From: Methanosarcinaceae archaeon
GTDB lineage: Archaea > Halobacteriota > Methanosarcinia > Methanosarcinales > Methanosarcinaceae
Assembly: GCA_030609665.1 (NCBI GenBank)
Contig: JAUWBW010000029.1
Coordinates: forward strand, 1-12,610
Length of the DNA stretch: 12,610 nt
Direction of reading: 5' to 3'
The translations under genes were made by a program, and so were the position numbers. This document shows positions 6,713-12,610 of the stretch, piece by piece. Under the pieces are notes generated by a model, which was not told where the DNA came from, did no database searches, and worked only from the letters and a program-made list of their open reading frames with translations. The first letter of the stretch is position 1. Each line of letters starts with the position of its first letter.

Positions 6713-6770
6713 AAGCATTAGTATTAAACATTAAGTTCTTGACTATAACTGCATGTTCCAACTAATGCTT
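6713..6770 (-). terminator. Inverted repeat downstream of the anchored-protein gene
   Basis: AAGCATTAGT (6713-6722) is a perfect 10-bp inverted match of ACTAATGCTT (6761-6770), which begins 3 bases after the stop codon of the minus-strand gene at 6774. A terminator or 3'-end structure is plausible, although the loop of 38 bases is long. Confidence 0.35.
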
Positions 6771-6773
6771 TCC

Positions 6774-7391
6774 TTATGGAATTGTGTAAAACACATCCCA
6801 CCAAAAATACTCATCAGGACCTGTGAATTTTTCAAAAAACACCATAGTTCTGTCATTTTCAACATATGTTTCGTAGTGGTCCACACCATTGACCTGAACG
6901 AGTTCCGACCCGACCGGCAGGGTGACATAGATCCTTTGCGGGAGTTTGAACTCAGGACTGCCCCAGTTCCAGCTGAACACCCCGTACTTTTTTGAGTATG
7001 CCATGCTCTGGTCGTATTCGAGGTCATACTCGGAAACATACGTGTAATCGAAATATTTTGTATCAGGGAAATATATCTTGTAGCGCATGTATGCGCCCTG
7101 GCGGGTCGCTTCGACATCGAGGGATCGGTTCGTTCTGTATTCGTAAGAACGGTAATTTGTTACTTTGCGGGATACGTTTGTTTCAACAAAACTGTCCCTG
7201 TCCCATGACCAGCCTTTAAGGGTTGGGTGGACGGTTGTTACCATCGTGCCGTGAACAAGTGTATCAGACTCGATATCGAAATACATCACATCCTCAGCCC
7301 ACCGTTTATCCAGCACGATCTTTTGGATGAGTATGCCGGATATGGCAATCATTACCAGAACAATAACAAAGGCTATTGTTGTCTTGGACAT
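6774..7391 (-). CDS. Membrane-anchored extracytoplasmic protein (205 aa), function unknown
   Basis: Residues 5-25 form one hydrophobic helix (IAFVIVLVMIAISGILIQKIV) preceded by MSKTT and followed by basic residues. It lacks a clear cleavage site, so it is best read as a membrane anchor with about 175 residues outside the cell. The outer part is very rich in tyrosine, tryptophan and phenylalanine and looks all-beta (for example GAYMRYKIYFPDTKYFDYTY). Near the C-terminus VTLPVGSELVQVNGV...YVENDRT aligns with a module in the exported protein at 3128-3916. GGGG lies directly upstream of the ATG (AAAAGGGGAAATG). It is transcribed away from the redox operon, whose promoter lies about 100 bases away in the shared upstream region. 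I do not recognise the family. Opposite-strand and other-frame readings here are weaker. Confidence 0.78.
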   Translation of the reverse strand: MSKTTIAFVIVLVMIAISGILIQKIVLDKRWAEDVMYFDIESDTLVHGTMVTTVHPTLKGWSWDRDSFVETNVSRKVTNYRSYEYRTNRSLDVEATRQGAYMRYKIYFPDTKYFDYTYVSEYDLEYDQSMAYSKKYGVFSWNWGSPEFKLPQRIYVTLPVGSELVQVNGVDHYETYVENDRTMVFFEKFTGPDEYFWWDVFYTIP

Positions 7392-7420
7392 TTCCCCTTT
7401 TCTCCCATATCATCATTGGT

Positions 7421-7440
7421 TCTATATTACTTAATAAAGG
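7421..7440 (-). promoter_or_regulatory. Candidate promoter of the anchored-protein gene
   Basis: On the minus strand TTTATTAAGTAATATAG lies 30-50 bases before the ATG at 7391 and resembles an archaeal TATA region. The divergent redox operon promoter is on the other side of this short intergenic stretch. Confidence 0.35.
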
Positions 7441-7482
7441 GGGATATCGGCACCAAATGAGCGATTATGTCACAACCACGCA

Positions 7483-7494
7483 AAACCTTTAAAT
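7483..7494 (+). promoter_or_regulatory. TATA promoter of the thioredoxin-ccdA operon
   Basis: AAACCTTTAAAT reads as BRE plus TATA (CTTTAAAT). Initiation near 7515-7520 would leave a leader of about 25-30 bases with GGTGA at 7535-7539 before the ATG at 7544. An upstream ATG at 7493 falls inside this element, so it should not be in the transcript. Confidence 0.5.
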
Positions 7495-7543
7495 GAACAA
7501 AAGAATATTTAGTATCAGGAGTGAATTGACTATCGGTGAATCT

Positions 7544-8023
7544 ATGAGAAATTCCATAATTTTGACGATATTAATCGGTACTGTTCTGGTGCTAAGCGGC
7601 TGCATTAGTCAAGACAACAGCGAAGCAATTGTTGATGACCTTGCAACTCATGTAACGGACATCAGCCAGATCAACGAAGCACTTTTGAATGGACCTGTGC
7701 TGCTTAAGATCGGTGCTGAGTGGTGCCAGCCCTGTCTGGATCAGGCTCCAATAATTCACGCACTGGCAGGAGAATATGAGGGTCAGGCTGTTGTTATGTA
7801 TATTGATACAGATGAGAGTCCGCAACTTTCGAACTTTTTCAATGTATACTCTATACCTGATACATTTGTGATCGTTGGTGTTGAGAACGGGCAATATGTC
7901 TACATGGCACGCGATGGCACTACAAGTACTCAGCGCGAGTATGCAAGGTTCATTGGTCTTACCGATAAACAGACACTTGCAAAAACACTTGGTTATGCTA
8001 TTGAAGAATACAACAATAAATAG
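7544..8023 (+). CDS. Thioredoxin-fold lipoprotein with WCQPC active site
   Basis: This is predicted to be a surface-anchored thiol-disulfide oxidoreductase of 159 residues. It has a hydrophobic leader ending in a lipobox (LVLSGC, lipidated C20), a short linker, then a thioredoxin domain. The active site is W60-C61-Q62-P63-C64, and the expected cis-proline is P105 in YSIPDTF. Both catalytic cysteines are present, so it should be redox active outside the membrane. The start at 7544 is chosen over the in-frame ATG at 7493 because it gives a clean signal peptide, has GGTGA four bases upstream, and because the earlier ATG overlaps the TATA box. It is the first gene of an operon with a paralogue 15 bases on and CcdA after that. 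The natural reading is that CcdA keeps it reduced. Its target (apocytochrome, surface protein or oxidative-damage repair) is not shown by the sequence. Confidence 0.88.
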   Translation: MRNSIILTILIGTVLVLSGCISQDNSEAIVDDLATHVTDISQINEALLNGPVLLKIGAEWCQPCLDQAPIIHALAGEYEGQAVVMYIDTDESPQLSNFFNVYSIPDTFVIVGVENGQYVYMARDGTTSTQREYARFIGLTDKQTLAKTLGYAIEEYNNK

Positions 8024-8038
8024 GGGCTATAAAGTAAC

Positions 8039-8476
8039 ATGAAATTTACACTAAAAAACGCGACACTGGTTTTAATCTTATTACTTAGTGTACTTGTTGC
8101 AGGCTGTGCTGACAGTCCGGATGCACAGGATAATACACAACTTGAGAAAGCACCGTTATCCACACAACTGATAAAGGATTCTGTCGCCAAGGATGATTCC
8201 GTCGTCATTTTGTACTTCTACTTTTCAGGTGGATCGCCTTGTATTGCACAGTATAACATATTGAATAACATACAGACCATGTATGGTGACAAGGTTACAC
8301 TCGTGCTGCTGGAGGCCAGAGACTTCGAATCACAGCAAGCATGGAATGATTATTTTGTACGCGGTGCACCGACTACAATTGTTGTCACTGACAATGGTTA
8401 TATTAGCAACAGTTTCATTGGTGTAAAAAATGAACAGACCTTGACAGAAGCCATTAATAGTGCAGCAGCACAGTAA
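8039..8476 (+). CDS. Thioredoxin-like lipoprotein lacking the nucleophilic cysteine
   Basis: This 145-residue paralogue of the preceding protein has a signal sequence ending in a lipobox (VLVAGC, C23), then a thioredoxin-like domain. Aligned with the neighbour, LLKIGAEWCQPCL corresponds to ILYFYFSGGSPCI. Tryptophan and the first cysteine of WCxxC are both replaced by glycine (G64, G65), leaving only C68. The cis-proline is kept in RGAPTTIVV, so the fold is probably intact. With a single cysteine in the mature domain apart from the lipid anchor, it cannot run the normal dithiol cycle. It might hold a mixed disulfide, bind a thiol ligand, act as a chaperone, or be regulatory. It is flanked 15 bases upstream by the active paralogue and 21 bases downstream by ccdA, which points to a joint role. 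GGGG just after the upstream stop is a distant ribosome binding site at best. Confidence 0.85.
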   Translation: MKFTLKNATLVLILLLSVLVAGCADSPDAQDNTQLEKAPLSTQLIKDSVAKDDSVVILYFYFSGGSPCIAQYNILNNIQTMYGDKVTLVLLEARDFESQQAWNDYFVRGAPTTIVVTDNGYISNSFIGVKNEQTLTEAINSAAAQ

Positions 8477-8497
8477 CGATACAGCAGGTATGATAAA

Positions 8498-9148
8498 ATG
8501 GATCTCCCCACAGTAACTCCGATCGCAGCATTTATTGCAGGCATTGTCAGTGTGGCATCACCATGTGTGTTGCCGTTAATCCCCGCGATATTTGCATATT
8601 CTACTGAAAAAGGAAAATTAAGACCGATCGCTATCGTTCTGGGCTTGTCAATCTCTTTCACTTTAATGGGGATTGTGACCTCGGCTTTTGGCTCAACATT
8701 CAGGGCATATATTGGATATCTTAACATCATTGCCGAGATATTCATCATCGGGTTTGGTGTGGCAATGCTCTTTGAACTCAACGTGTTCAATGCGTTTGGG
8801 AGATTATCGTCCCTGCGTGTGAACAAAGAGGAAGGGCTGCTTGGCGGTTTGTTTTTGGGGATGTCGCTCGGTGTTATATGGATCCCATGTGTTGGCCCCA
8901 TACTCGGAACAATTCTAACAATGGTGGCAGTGTCTGCTGATATTACCTACGGAGCGATGATGCTTTTCATCTATTCACTTGGGTTTGCAATTCCAATGCT
9001 AATAATTGCATATTCGGCAAATCTCTCATCTGCAAAACTTGGTGGTATCGCGAAGTATGATGTATTTATCAAGAAAGCTGCCGGTGCTGTGTTGATAGCG
9101 GTAGGGCTGTGGATGGTTTATACGAACCATCTTGTCAGGATGTTTTAA
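8498..9148 (+). CDS. ccdA: CcdA-type transmembrane thiol-disulfide electron carrier
   Basis: This six-helix membrane protein of 216 residues, the short DsbD-core type, transfers electrons from cytosolic thioredoxin to extracytoplasmic thiol proteins. The two redox cysteines lie in the duplicated family motifs: C23 in SVASPCVLPLIPA and C131 in GVIWIPCVGPILG, each at the start of one half of the internal repeat. Hydrophobic segments cover nearly the whole length, with a short basic loop around residues 102-112. AGGT lies about 9 bases before the ATG. It is third in the operon after two thioredoxin-fold lipoproteins, which are its likely partners. In cytochrome-bearing methanogens such proteins are commonly linked to c-type cytochrome maturation; that role is inferred here, since no Ccm or cytochrome gene is in the window. 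Confidence 0.93.
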   Translation: MDLPTVTPIAAFIAGIVSVASPCVLPLIPAIFAYSTEKGKLRPIAIVLGLSISFTLMGIVTSAFGSTFRAYIGYLNIIAEIFIIGFGVAMLFELNVFNAFGRLSSLRVNKEEGLLGGLFLGMSLGVIWIPCVGPILGTILTMVAVSADITYGAMMLFIYSLGFAIPMLIIAYSANLSSAKLGGIAKYDVFIKKAAGAVLIAVGLWMVYTNHLVRMF

Positions 9149-9165
9149 GGATTGTTTTGGGGCAG

Positions 9166-9181
9166 TGGGGTGGGTTTTTTG
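9166..9181 (+). terminator. T-tract terminator after ccdA
   Basis: A G-rich stretch is followed by TTTTTT (GGGTGGGTTTTTTG) about 20 bases past the ccdA stop. This matches the oligo-T type of archaeal terminator. Confidence 0.45.
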
Positions 9182-9194
9182 TGGTTGATTACAA

Positions 9195-9215
9195 CCGCCG
9201 CAGGCGGCGCATTCC
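9195..9215 (+). repeat. GC-rich repeat, copy 1
   Basis: CCGCCGCAGGCGGC followed by two bases and ATTCC. The core can fold as CCGCC-GCA-GGCGG. An inverted copy with 19 of 21 identical positions lies at 9425-9445. Confidence 0.7.
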
Positions 9216-9324
9216 CATACCGCTGACCCTCAAAGATTATTCATATCAGTCGGATCAATCGTAATCTATAATCTTAATAAACATACCCCACAGCTCTGCT
9301 GCGGCTGGGACAAAACGTGATTTA

Positions 9325-9343
9325 TTTGAAAGTTATATATTCC
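9325..9343 (+). promoter_or_regulatory. TATA/BRE-like element upstream of the MFS gene
   Basis: TTTGAAAGTTATATATTCC looks like a strong BRE plus TATA. If used for the MFS gene, initiation near 9362 gives a leader of about 190-220 bases including repeat copy 2. The element is partly symmetrical, so the other strand is possible. Confidence 0.35.
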
Positions 9344-9424
9344 ACGAAAATTGCGCCTAATATCTATAAAACAATTCACTTTGCCCGTTTAATGCGAAAT
9401 TAGTAGATTTTTATCGGTGATGGT

Positions 9425-9445
9425 GGAATATGCCGCCTGCGGCGG
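9425..9445 (-). repeat. GC-rich repeat, copy 2 (inverted)
   Basis: GGAAT, two bases, then GCCGCCTGCGGCGG, the reverse complement of copy 1 apart from the two central spacer bases. The pair is about 210 bases apart and brackets a TATA-like element. It is probably a dispersed intergenic repeat of this genome. Confidence 0.7.
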
Positions 9446-9548
9446 ATTAACTCGGCATCAAAAATACCTAAAAAAGTACGTTCGACGAAATGGTTGACGC
9501 AAAATACATGATCGTTGATGAAAACGCATTTATCCAACCACCACATCG

Positions 9549-10784
9549 ATGTACCTATTAAATAAAATTTGTATGGGGGTAATGCAAATACAACCACCAG
9601 AGGACGAGCCTGATTTTCTGATACCTGGAATAAAAAAGAACGTGTTCATACTCGGTCTTGTGAGCCTGTTCACAGACATCTCAAGTGAGATGCTGTATCC
9701 TGTTATCCCGATATTCCTGACAGCCGTACTGGGTGCGCCGATGTATGTTGTTGGGCTTATTGAGGGGATTGCCGAGGGCACTGCAAGTATCCTGAAAGTT
9801 ATATCTGGCTGGTATTCCGATAAAACCGGGACGCGGAAACCTTTTGTCTTTGGAGGCTACAGCGTATCCGCCATCTCAAAACCTTTGATGGCATTTGCAT
9901 ACGTCTGGCCGCTTGTTCTTGTGGCGCGTTTTTTGGACAGGTTCGGCAAAGGTGTGCGAACGTCTGCACGTGACGCTCTTATAGCGGATTCATCTCCTCC
10001 GTTGCAGAGAGGGAGATCCTATGGACTCCATAGGGCAATGGATACATTTGGTGCGGTGCTCGGCCCTGTAATTGCTATTTTGATACTGTATCTGACAGGC
10101 GATAACTATCGTTTGCTCTTCGCGGTCGCATTCTTTCCTGCACTTGTCGGCATCCTACTGATCGCGTTCTTTGTGTCCGAGCGCAAACGTAGCCCAAATG
10201 CAAAAATATCATTCAGGATATCGCAATTCGGCAGGGATTTCAAGATATTCCTGTTGATATCGGTCATATTTGCACTTGGGAATTCCAGCGACGTGTTCTT
10301 GATCTTAAGGGCAGCGGATGTGGGTTTCACAGTAACCGCCGTATTGCTTTGCTATATTGTCTACAACATTGCCAATGCGATCGTTTCCTATCCTGCAGGT
10401 GTGTTGTCCGATAAACTCGGGCGGCGCAGTCTTATGTTCTGGGGATTCCTGATATTTGCCGCAGTGTATTTTGGATTCGCAATGATGCCGGCGAATATCT
10501 ATGTCTGGCCACTCTTTGCGATATATGGTGTTTATGCGGCATTTACGGAGGGTGTGGGAAAAGCGTATGTGGTTGACCTTGTACCATACGAGAAGCGAGG
10601 CACGGCTCTTGGGATATATCATACGGCAACAGGAATCACAATGGTATTTGCAAGCATCATCGCCGGACTTTTGTGGGAATTTCTTGGCTCATCGGTTCCA
10701 TTTATCTATGGTGCGGCGACAGCGCTTTTATCGGCAGTGCTTCTGCTTGTGTTGATGCCAAAGCGGCATGAGATGATGGGGTGA
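9549..10784 (+). CDS. Major facilitator superfamily transporter
   Basis: This 12-helix inner membrane permease of up to 411 residues has an unknown substrate. MFS hallmarks are the loop 2-3 motif GWYSDKTGTRKP (87-98) and its repeat in the second half (GVLSDKLGRRS), confirming the two six-helix halves. The subgroup is marked by FTDISSEMLYPVIPIFL (41-57) and DRFGKGVRTSARDALIAD (130-147). From memory this GKGxRTxxRDALIADS type is widespread in bacteria and methanogens and is annotated only as MFS. Start choice is uncertain: ATG at 9549 has no ribosome binding site, while ATGs at 9573 and 9582 lie near GGGGG and would give 403 or 400 residues. All leave a short hydrophilic N-terminus before KKNVFILG. 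It stands alone between the redox operon and the convergent his genes, so context does not suggest a substrate. Confidence 0.88.
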   Translation: MYLLNKICMGVMQIQPPEDEPDFLIPGIKKNVFILGLVSLFTDISSEMLYPVIPIFLTAVLGAPMYVVGLIEGIAEGTASILKVISGWYSDKTGTRKPFVFGGYSVSAISKPLMAFAYVWPLVLVARFLDRFGKGVRTSARDALIADSSPPLQRGRSYGLHRAMDTFGAVLGPVIAILILYLTGDNYRLLFAVAFFPALVGILLIAFFVSERKRSPNAKISFRISQFGRDFKIFLLISVIFALGNSSDVFLILRAADVGFTVTAVLLCYIVYNIANAIVSYPAGVLSDKLGRRSLMFWGFLIFAAVYFGFAMMPANIYVWPLFAIYGVYAAFTEGVGKAYVVDLVPYEKRGTALGIYHTATGITMVFASIIAGLLWEFLGSSVPFIYGAATALLSAVLLLVLMPKRHEMMG

Positions 10785-10827
10785 TGGCAAGATGTTCCTT
10801 TTTCGTTTCTGCTAACGATTTTCAAAC

Positions 10828-10860
10828 ATTATTGTCACAACAATAATTACACACAATAAT
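10828..10860. terminator. AT-rich hairpin and repeat between convergent MFS and his genes
   Basis: ATTATTGT (10828-10835) and ACAATAAT (10840-10847) form a perfect 8-bp stem with loop CACA. ACAATAAT recurs at 10853-10860, in a 13-bp tandem. The hairpin lies between two converging genes, and a T-rich stretch (10799-10808) follows the MFS stop, so a bidirectional terminator is the likeliest use. Confidence 0.45.
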
Positions 10861-10929
10861 TTAGGCGAAATAATTTTGGGTATGCCGTCGCAACGTTTGA
10901 CTGATACTGATCAAATGGTGATTTACCGT

Positions 10930-11505
10930 TTACAGCACACCTTTCGTACTCTTGACATCGCTACCTTCGATAACGACAGCGCGGCGCAGTGCATACGCAA
11001 ATGCCTTGAACAATGCTTCGATCATGTGATGATCATTCTCACCGTACACCTTCGCGTGAAGGTTCATCTTCGCATTTTCTGCAAGCGATTCAAAGAAGTG
11101 CCCCACCATCTGGGTATTGAACTCACCAACTTGTGGCGCTTCAAATTTGGCATCCAGCACCAGATAACTGCGTCCTCCAAGATCCAGCACTACGTCTGCC
11201 ATTGCTTCGTCCATAGGGATACGAGCCTCTCCAAATCTCGCAATACCGGCTTTGTCACCAACAGCCTTGGCAATCGCCTGTCCAAGAACGATACCCGTAT
11301 CTTCGATCAAGTGGTGGTCATCAACCATAAGGTCGCCTCTTGCGGCAATTGTAAGATCGAAGTTACCGTGTCTTGCAAATGATGTAAGCATGTGGTCAAA
11401 GAACCCGATGCCTGTACTGATGTCGGACGAGCCGGTACCATCAAGTGTAAGTTTCATTCGAATATCGGTCTCGTTCGTCTTGCGTGATATCTTTGCGGTT
11501 CTCAT
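10930..11505 (-). CDS. hisB: Imidazoleglycerol-phosphate dehydratase
   Basis: This cytosolic manganese-dependent enzyme dehydrates imidazole glycerol phosphate to imidazole acetol phosphate in histidine synthesis. The 191 residues match the monofunctional archaeal form; there is no fused phosphatase domain. Motifs visible are the N-terminal RKTNETDI (8-15), GIGFFDHML (32-40), the first metal-binding HHLIEDTG (64-71), MDEAMADV (98-105) and the second HHMIEALFKAFA (159-170), followed by RRAV and a STKG(V)L tail. GGGG six bases before the ATG supports the start. It is the last visible gene of hisG-hisA-hisB, 27 bases after hisA, and converges with the MFS gene. All metal ligands appear intact. 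Confidence 0.97.
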   Translation of the reverse strand: MRTAKISRKTNETDIRMKLTLDGTGSSDISTGIGFFDHMLTSFARHGNFDLTIAARGDLMVDDHHLIEDTGIVLGQAIAKAVGDKAGIARFGEARIPMDEAMADVVLDLGGRSYLVLDAKFEAPQVGEFNTQMVGHFFESLAENAKMNLHAKVYGENDHHMIEALFKAFAYALRRAVVIEGSDVKSTKGVL

Positions 11506-11532
11506 GAGATTCCCCTTACTGTCTTAATCTAT

Positions 11533-12270
11533 TTATGAATCGTCCCTGATAATATTTATCGCTTCTGGAAGTGTGAATTTGTTAGTGTAAAGCGCACTGC
11601 CGACAACAACACCGGATGCACCCGTGTTTTTCAACGCAACAATGTCTTCAAGTGTCGTGACCCCACCCGATGCTATGACCGGTATGCTTACCGATTCCAC
11701 AAGAGCCCGCGTAGGTGCGGGGTTGATTCCCTGCATCAATCCTTCGCTATCGATATTTGTAAAAAGAATGCTTCCGGCACCAAGTTTCTCGAACTTTGCC
11801 CCCATATCAACAGGGGTGTATTGTGATTCCTTTGTCCATCCCTCAATGGAGATCTTGCCATTCTTTGCATCAAGTGCCACATTGATGTGCTCACTTCCAA
11901 ACTCGTCAGCGAGTTTTTTGATCAATTCAGGTTCATTGAGTGCCGCCGTGCTTAAGATTATCTTGTCAACACCAATTTTTAGAAGTGCTGCCCCATCCTC
12001 AAATGAGCGGATGCCTCCGCCGACCTGTATCGACATTCCCAGAGGTTTGCATTCCTTGACGATTCTCTCAATTATGGGTGCATTATTGCGCGTACCTTCT
12101 ATCGCACCGTCAAGGTCGATCAGGTGGAGTGTCTTTGCACCCTGTGCCACCCAGTCAAGTGCAACCTGTACGGGGTCGTCAATGGATACCAGTTCGCTGC
12201 CCGGTACTCCCTGTACCAACTGGACACATTTGCCGCCTCTCATATCAACTGCAGGTATCACTTCAAACAT
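11533..12270 (-). CDS. hisA: ProFAR isomerase HisA
   Basis: This half-duplicated TIM barrel catalyses the Amadori rearrangement of ProFAR to PRFAR in histidine synthesis. The 245 residues start at the ATG at 12270 (MFEVIPAVDMRGGK). An in-frame longer reading to 12327 would overlap the end of hisG and adds a non-family N-terminus, so it is rejected. The chosen ATG has GGTGG and AGGA just upstream. Landmarks are catalytic D9, HLIDLDGAIEG (49-59), phosphate-binding QVGGGIRS (82-89), catalytic D134 in VALDAKNG, TNIDSEGLMQG (171-181) and the second phosphate loop VIASGGV (198-204). The gene begins 14 bases after the hisG stop, so they are co-transcribed. Confidence 0.96.
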   Translation of the reverse strand: MFEVIPAVDMRGGKCVQLVQGVPGSELVSIDDPVQVALDWVAQGAKTLHLIDLDGAIEGTRNNAPIIERIVKECKPLGMSIQVGGGIRSFEDGAALLKIGVDKIILSTAALNEPELIKKLADEFGSEHINVALDAKNGKISIEGWTKESQYTPVDMGAKFEKLGAGSILFTNIDSEGLMQGINPAPTRALVESVSIPVIASGGVTTLEDIVALKNTGASGVVVGSALYTNKFTLPEAINIIRDDS

Positions 12271-12284
12271 GTTCCTTTCCACCT

Positions 12285-12610
12285 TTATGCCATCATACGT
12301 TCGATAGGTACGACCAGAATACCGCATGCTCCGACATCTTTGAGTTTGCTGACGGTGGAAAATATCACATCGGAATCTATGACGGCGTGAACTGCCAGGA
12401 TCGAGTGATCGGATTCGACTTTCATTACAGTTGGTCCGGCAAGTCCTGGGAGAACATCTTTTACAGCATCCAGTTTGTCAGCCGGAACGTTCATCATCAG
12501 GTATCGTTTGCCTTTCGCATGCAATACGCTTTCTATCGCGGTTTTTATGTATTGTATCTTTTCCTTTTCAGCCGCACTTTCACGGTTTGTTATCAGGCGT
12601 ACGGATGATG
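12285..12610 (-). CDS. hisG: ATP phosphoribosyltransferase HisG, C-terminal part (5' end outside window)
   Basis: HisG carries out the first, committed step of histidine synthesis, joining ATP and PRPP. The minus-strand frame is open to the window edge (first whole codon at 12608), giving about 108 C-terminal residues. They begin SVRLITNRESAAEKEKIQY, the end of the catalytic domain, followed by a helix. YLMMNVPADKLDAVKDVLPG, TVMKVESDHSILAVHAVI and the C-terminal GACGILVVPIERMMA form the HisG_C regulatory domain. This marks the long HisG form, which is normally feedback-inhibited by histidine and does not need HisZ. A TTG at 12524 could be mistaken for a start, but the upstream residues clearly belong to HisG. 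The stop is 14 bases before hisA. Confidence 0.95.
   Translation of the reverse strand, partial: SSVRLITNRESAAEKEKIQYIKTAIESVLHAKGKRYLMMNVPADKLDAVKDVLPGLAGPTVMKVESDHSILAVHAVIDSDVIFSTVSKLKDVGACGILVVPIERMMA

Larger units (their letters stand above)
6027..6773. other. Gene-free interval with relic and hairpin repeats
   Basis: This 747-base stretch contains no intact gene that I can support. It holds, in order: the promoter of the peptidase cluster, a short minus-strand coding relic, a small hairpin (ATTCTTG 6267-6273 with CAAGAAT 6280-6286), an AT-rich block around 6330-6385, two long hairpins made of 9-nt units, and a 10-bp inverted repeat just past the stop of the gene at 6774. The mix suggests repeated insertion and decay. 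Confidence 0.7.
9149..9548. other. Gene-free interval between ccdA and the MFS gene
   Basis: These 400 bases hold a T-tract terminator, two inverted copies of a GC-rich repeat, a CAGC...GCTG hairpin near 9292-9308, a strong TATA-like element and a 25-codon open frame of doubtful status. No conserved gene or structured RNA family is recognised. Confidence 0.65.

Noticed and set aside
7493..7543. Upstream ATG extending the thioredoxin lipoprotein by 17 residues
   Set aside because: It overlaps the TATA element, lacks a ribosome binding site and would place a charged stretch before an otherwise normal lipoprotein signal.
8398..8901. 167-codon open frame on the minus strand
   Set aside because: It lies antisense to the end of the second lipoprotein and to ccdA, both of which have clear family motifs; the translated sequence has no recognisable domain.
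9400..9597. 65-codon minus-strand frame upstream of the MFS gene
   Set aside because: It runs through the GC-rich repeat and the MFS start, has no ribosome binding site, and its composition is not protein-like.
1164..10867. ATTTAGGCG-type motif at 1164-1172 and 10859-10867, and inverted as CGCCTAAT near 9353
   Set aside because: All copies are intergenic, but a 9-mer recurs many times by chance in a window of this size; no consistent distance to promoters.
10876..11382. 168-codon open frame on the plus strand
   Set aside because: Antisense to hisB; the histidine- and cysteine-rich look comes from reverse reading of hisB codons.
11624..12307. 227-codon open frame on the plus strand
   Set aside because: Antisense to hisA, whose barrel motifs are unmistakable; a long shadow frame.
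12078..12608. 176-codon open frame on the plus strand
   Set aside because: Antisense to hisA and hisG; no domain and no ribosome binding site.

Overview
The window looks like a piece of a euryarchaeal chromosome, most likely from a cytochrome-bearing methanogen or a relative (Methanosarcinales or an ANME-2-like lineage). The evidence is a set of archaeal-type genes: TruA, the THUMP-domain tRNA guanine-10 methyltransferase TrmG10, a type II methionine aminopeptidase, a DUF1805 protein, and long-form HisG with HisA and HisB. Archaeal TATA/BRE-like promoters, exported proteins rich in N-X-S/T sequons and archaeal lipoproteins agree with this. The lineage is inferred from gene content only. No rRNA, tRNA or CRISPR array was seen.

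Layout. (1) 1-570 is the 3' part of truA. (2) 571-1749 is a visibly AT-richer islet with two small genes: an 89-residue protein of unknown function and a 151-residue DUF6979-like protein that appears to be an internal duplication. (3) 1750-6026, all on the minus strand, is a housekeeping cluster. In transcription order it is an Xaa-Pro aminopeptidase, methionine aminopeptidase, an exported EF-hand-like protein (ATGA overlap with the aminopeptidase), DUF1805 and trmG10. (4) 6027-6773 holds no intact gene. It contains a promoter for the peptidase cluster, a 34-residue relic of a coding region and two long hairpin repeats whose arms are built of 9-nt units. (5) 6774-7391 (minus) is a membrane-anchored extracytoplasmic protein sharing a C-terminal module with the exported protein of region 3. 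(6) 7544-9148 (plus) is a compact three-gene redox operon: a thioredoxin-fold lipoprotein with WCQPC, a second thioredoxin-like lipoprotein that has lost the nucleophilic cysteine, and CcdA. (7) 9149-9548 is non-coding and carries a 21-bp repeat pair in inverted orientation. (8) 9549-10784 is an MFS permease. (9) 10930-12610 (minus) is a histidine operon, hisG (partial)-hisA-hisB.

How it fits together. CcdA would carry reducing equivalents from cytosolic thioredoxin across the membrane to the WCQPC lipoprotein, which could reduce disulfides outside the cell, for example in apocytochromes c or surface proteins. The one-cysteine paralogue is the most unusual gene here, since it cannot do normal thioredoxin exchange. 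The peptidase cluster combines N-terminal protein processing, peptide turnover and tRNA modification. The his genes encode step 1 (HisG), the ProFAR isomerase (HisA) and the dehydratase (HisB) of histidine synthesis.

Nothing here is clearly a new defence or mobile system. The best candidates for undescribed biology are the degenerate thioredoxin lipoprotein beside CcdA, the shared module of the two exported proteins, the duplicated DUF6979-like protein in the islet, and the 9-nt-periodic hairpin repeats.
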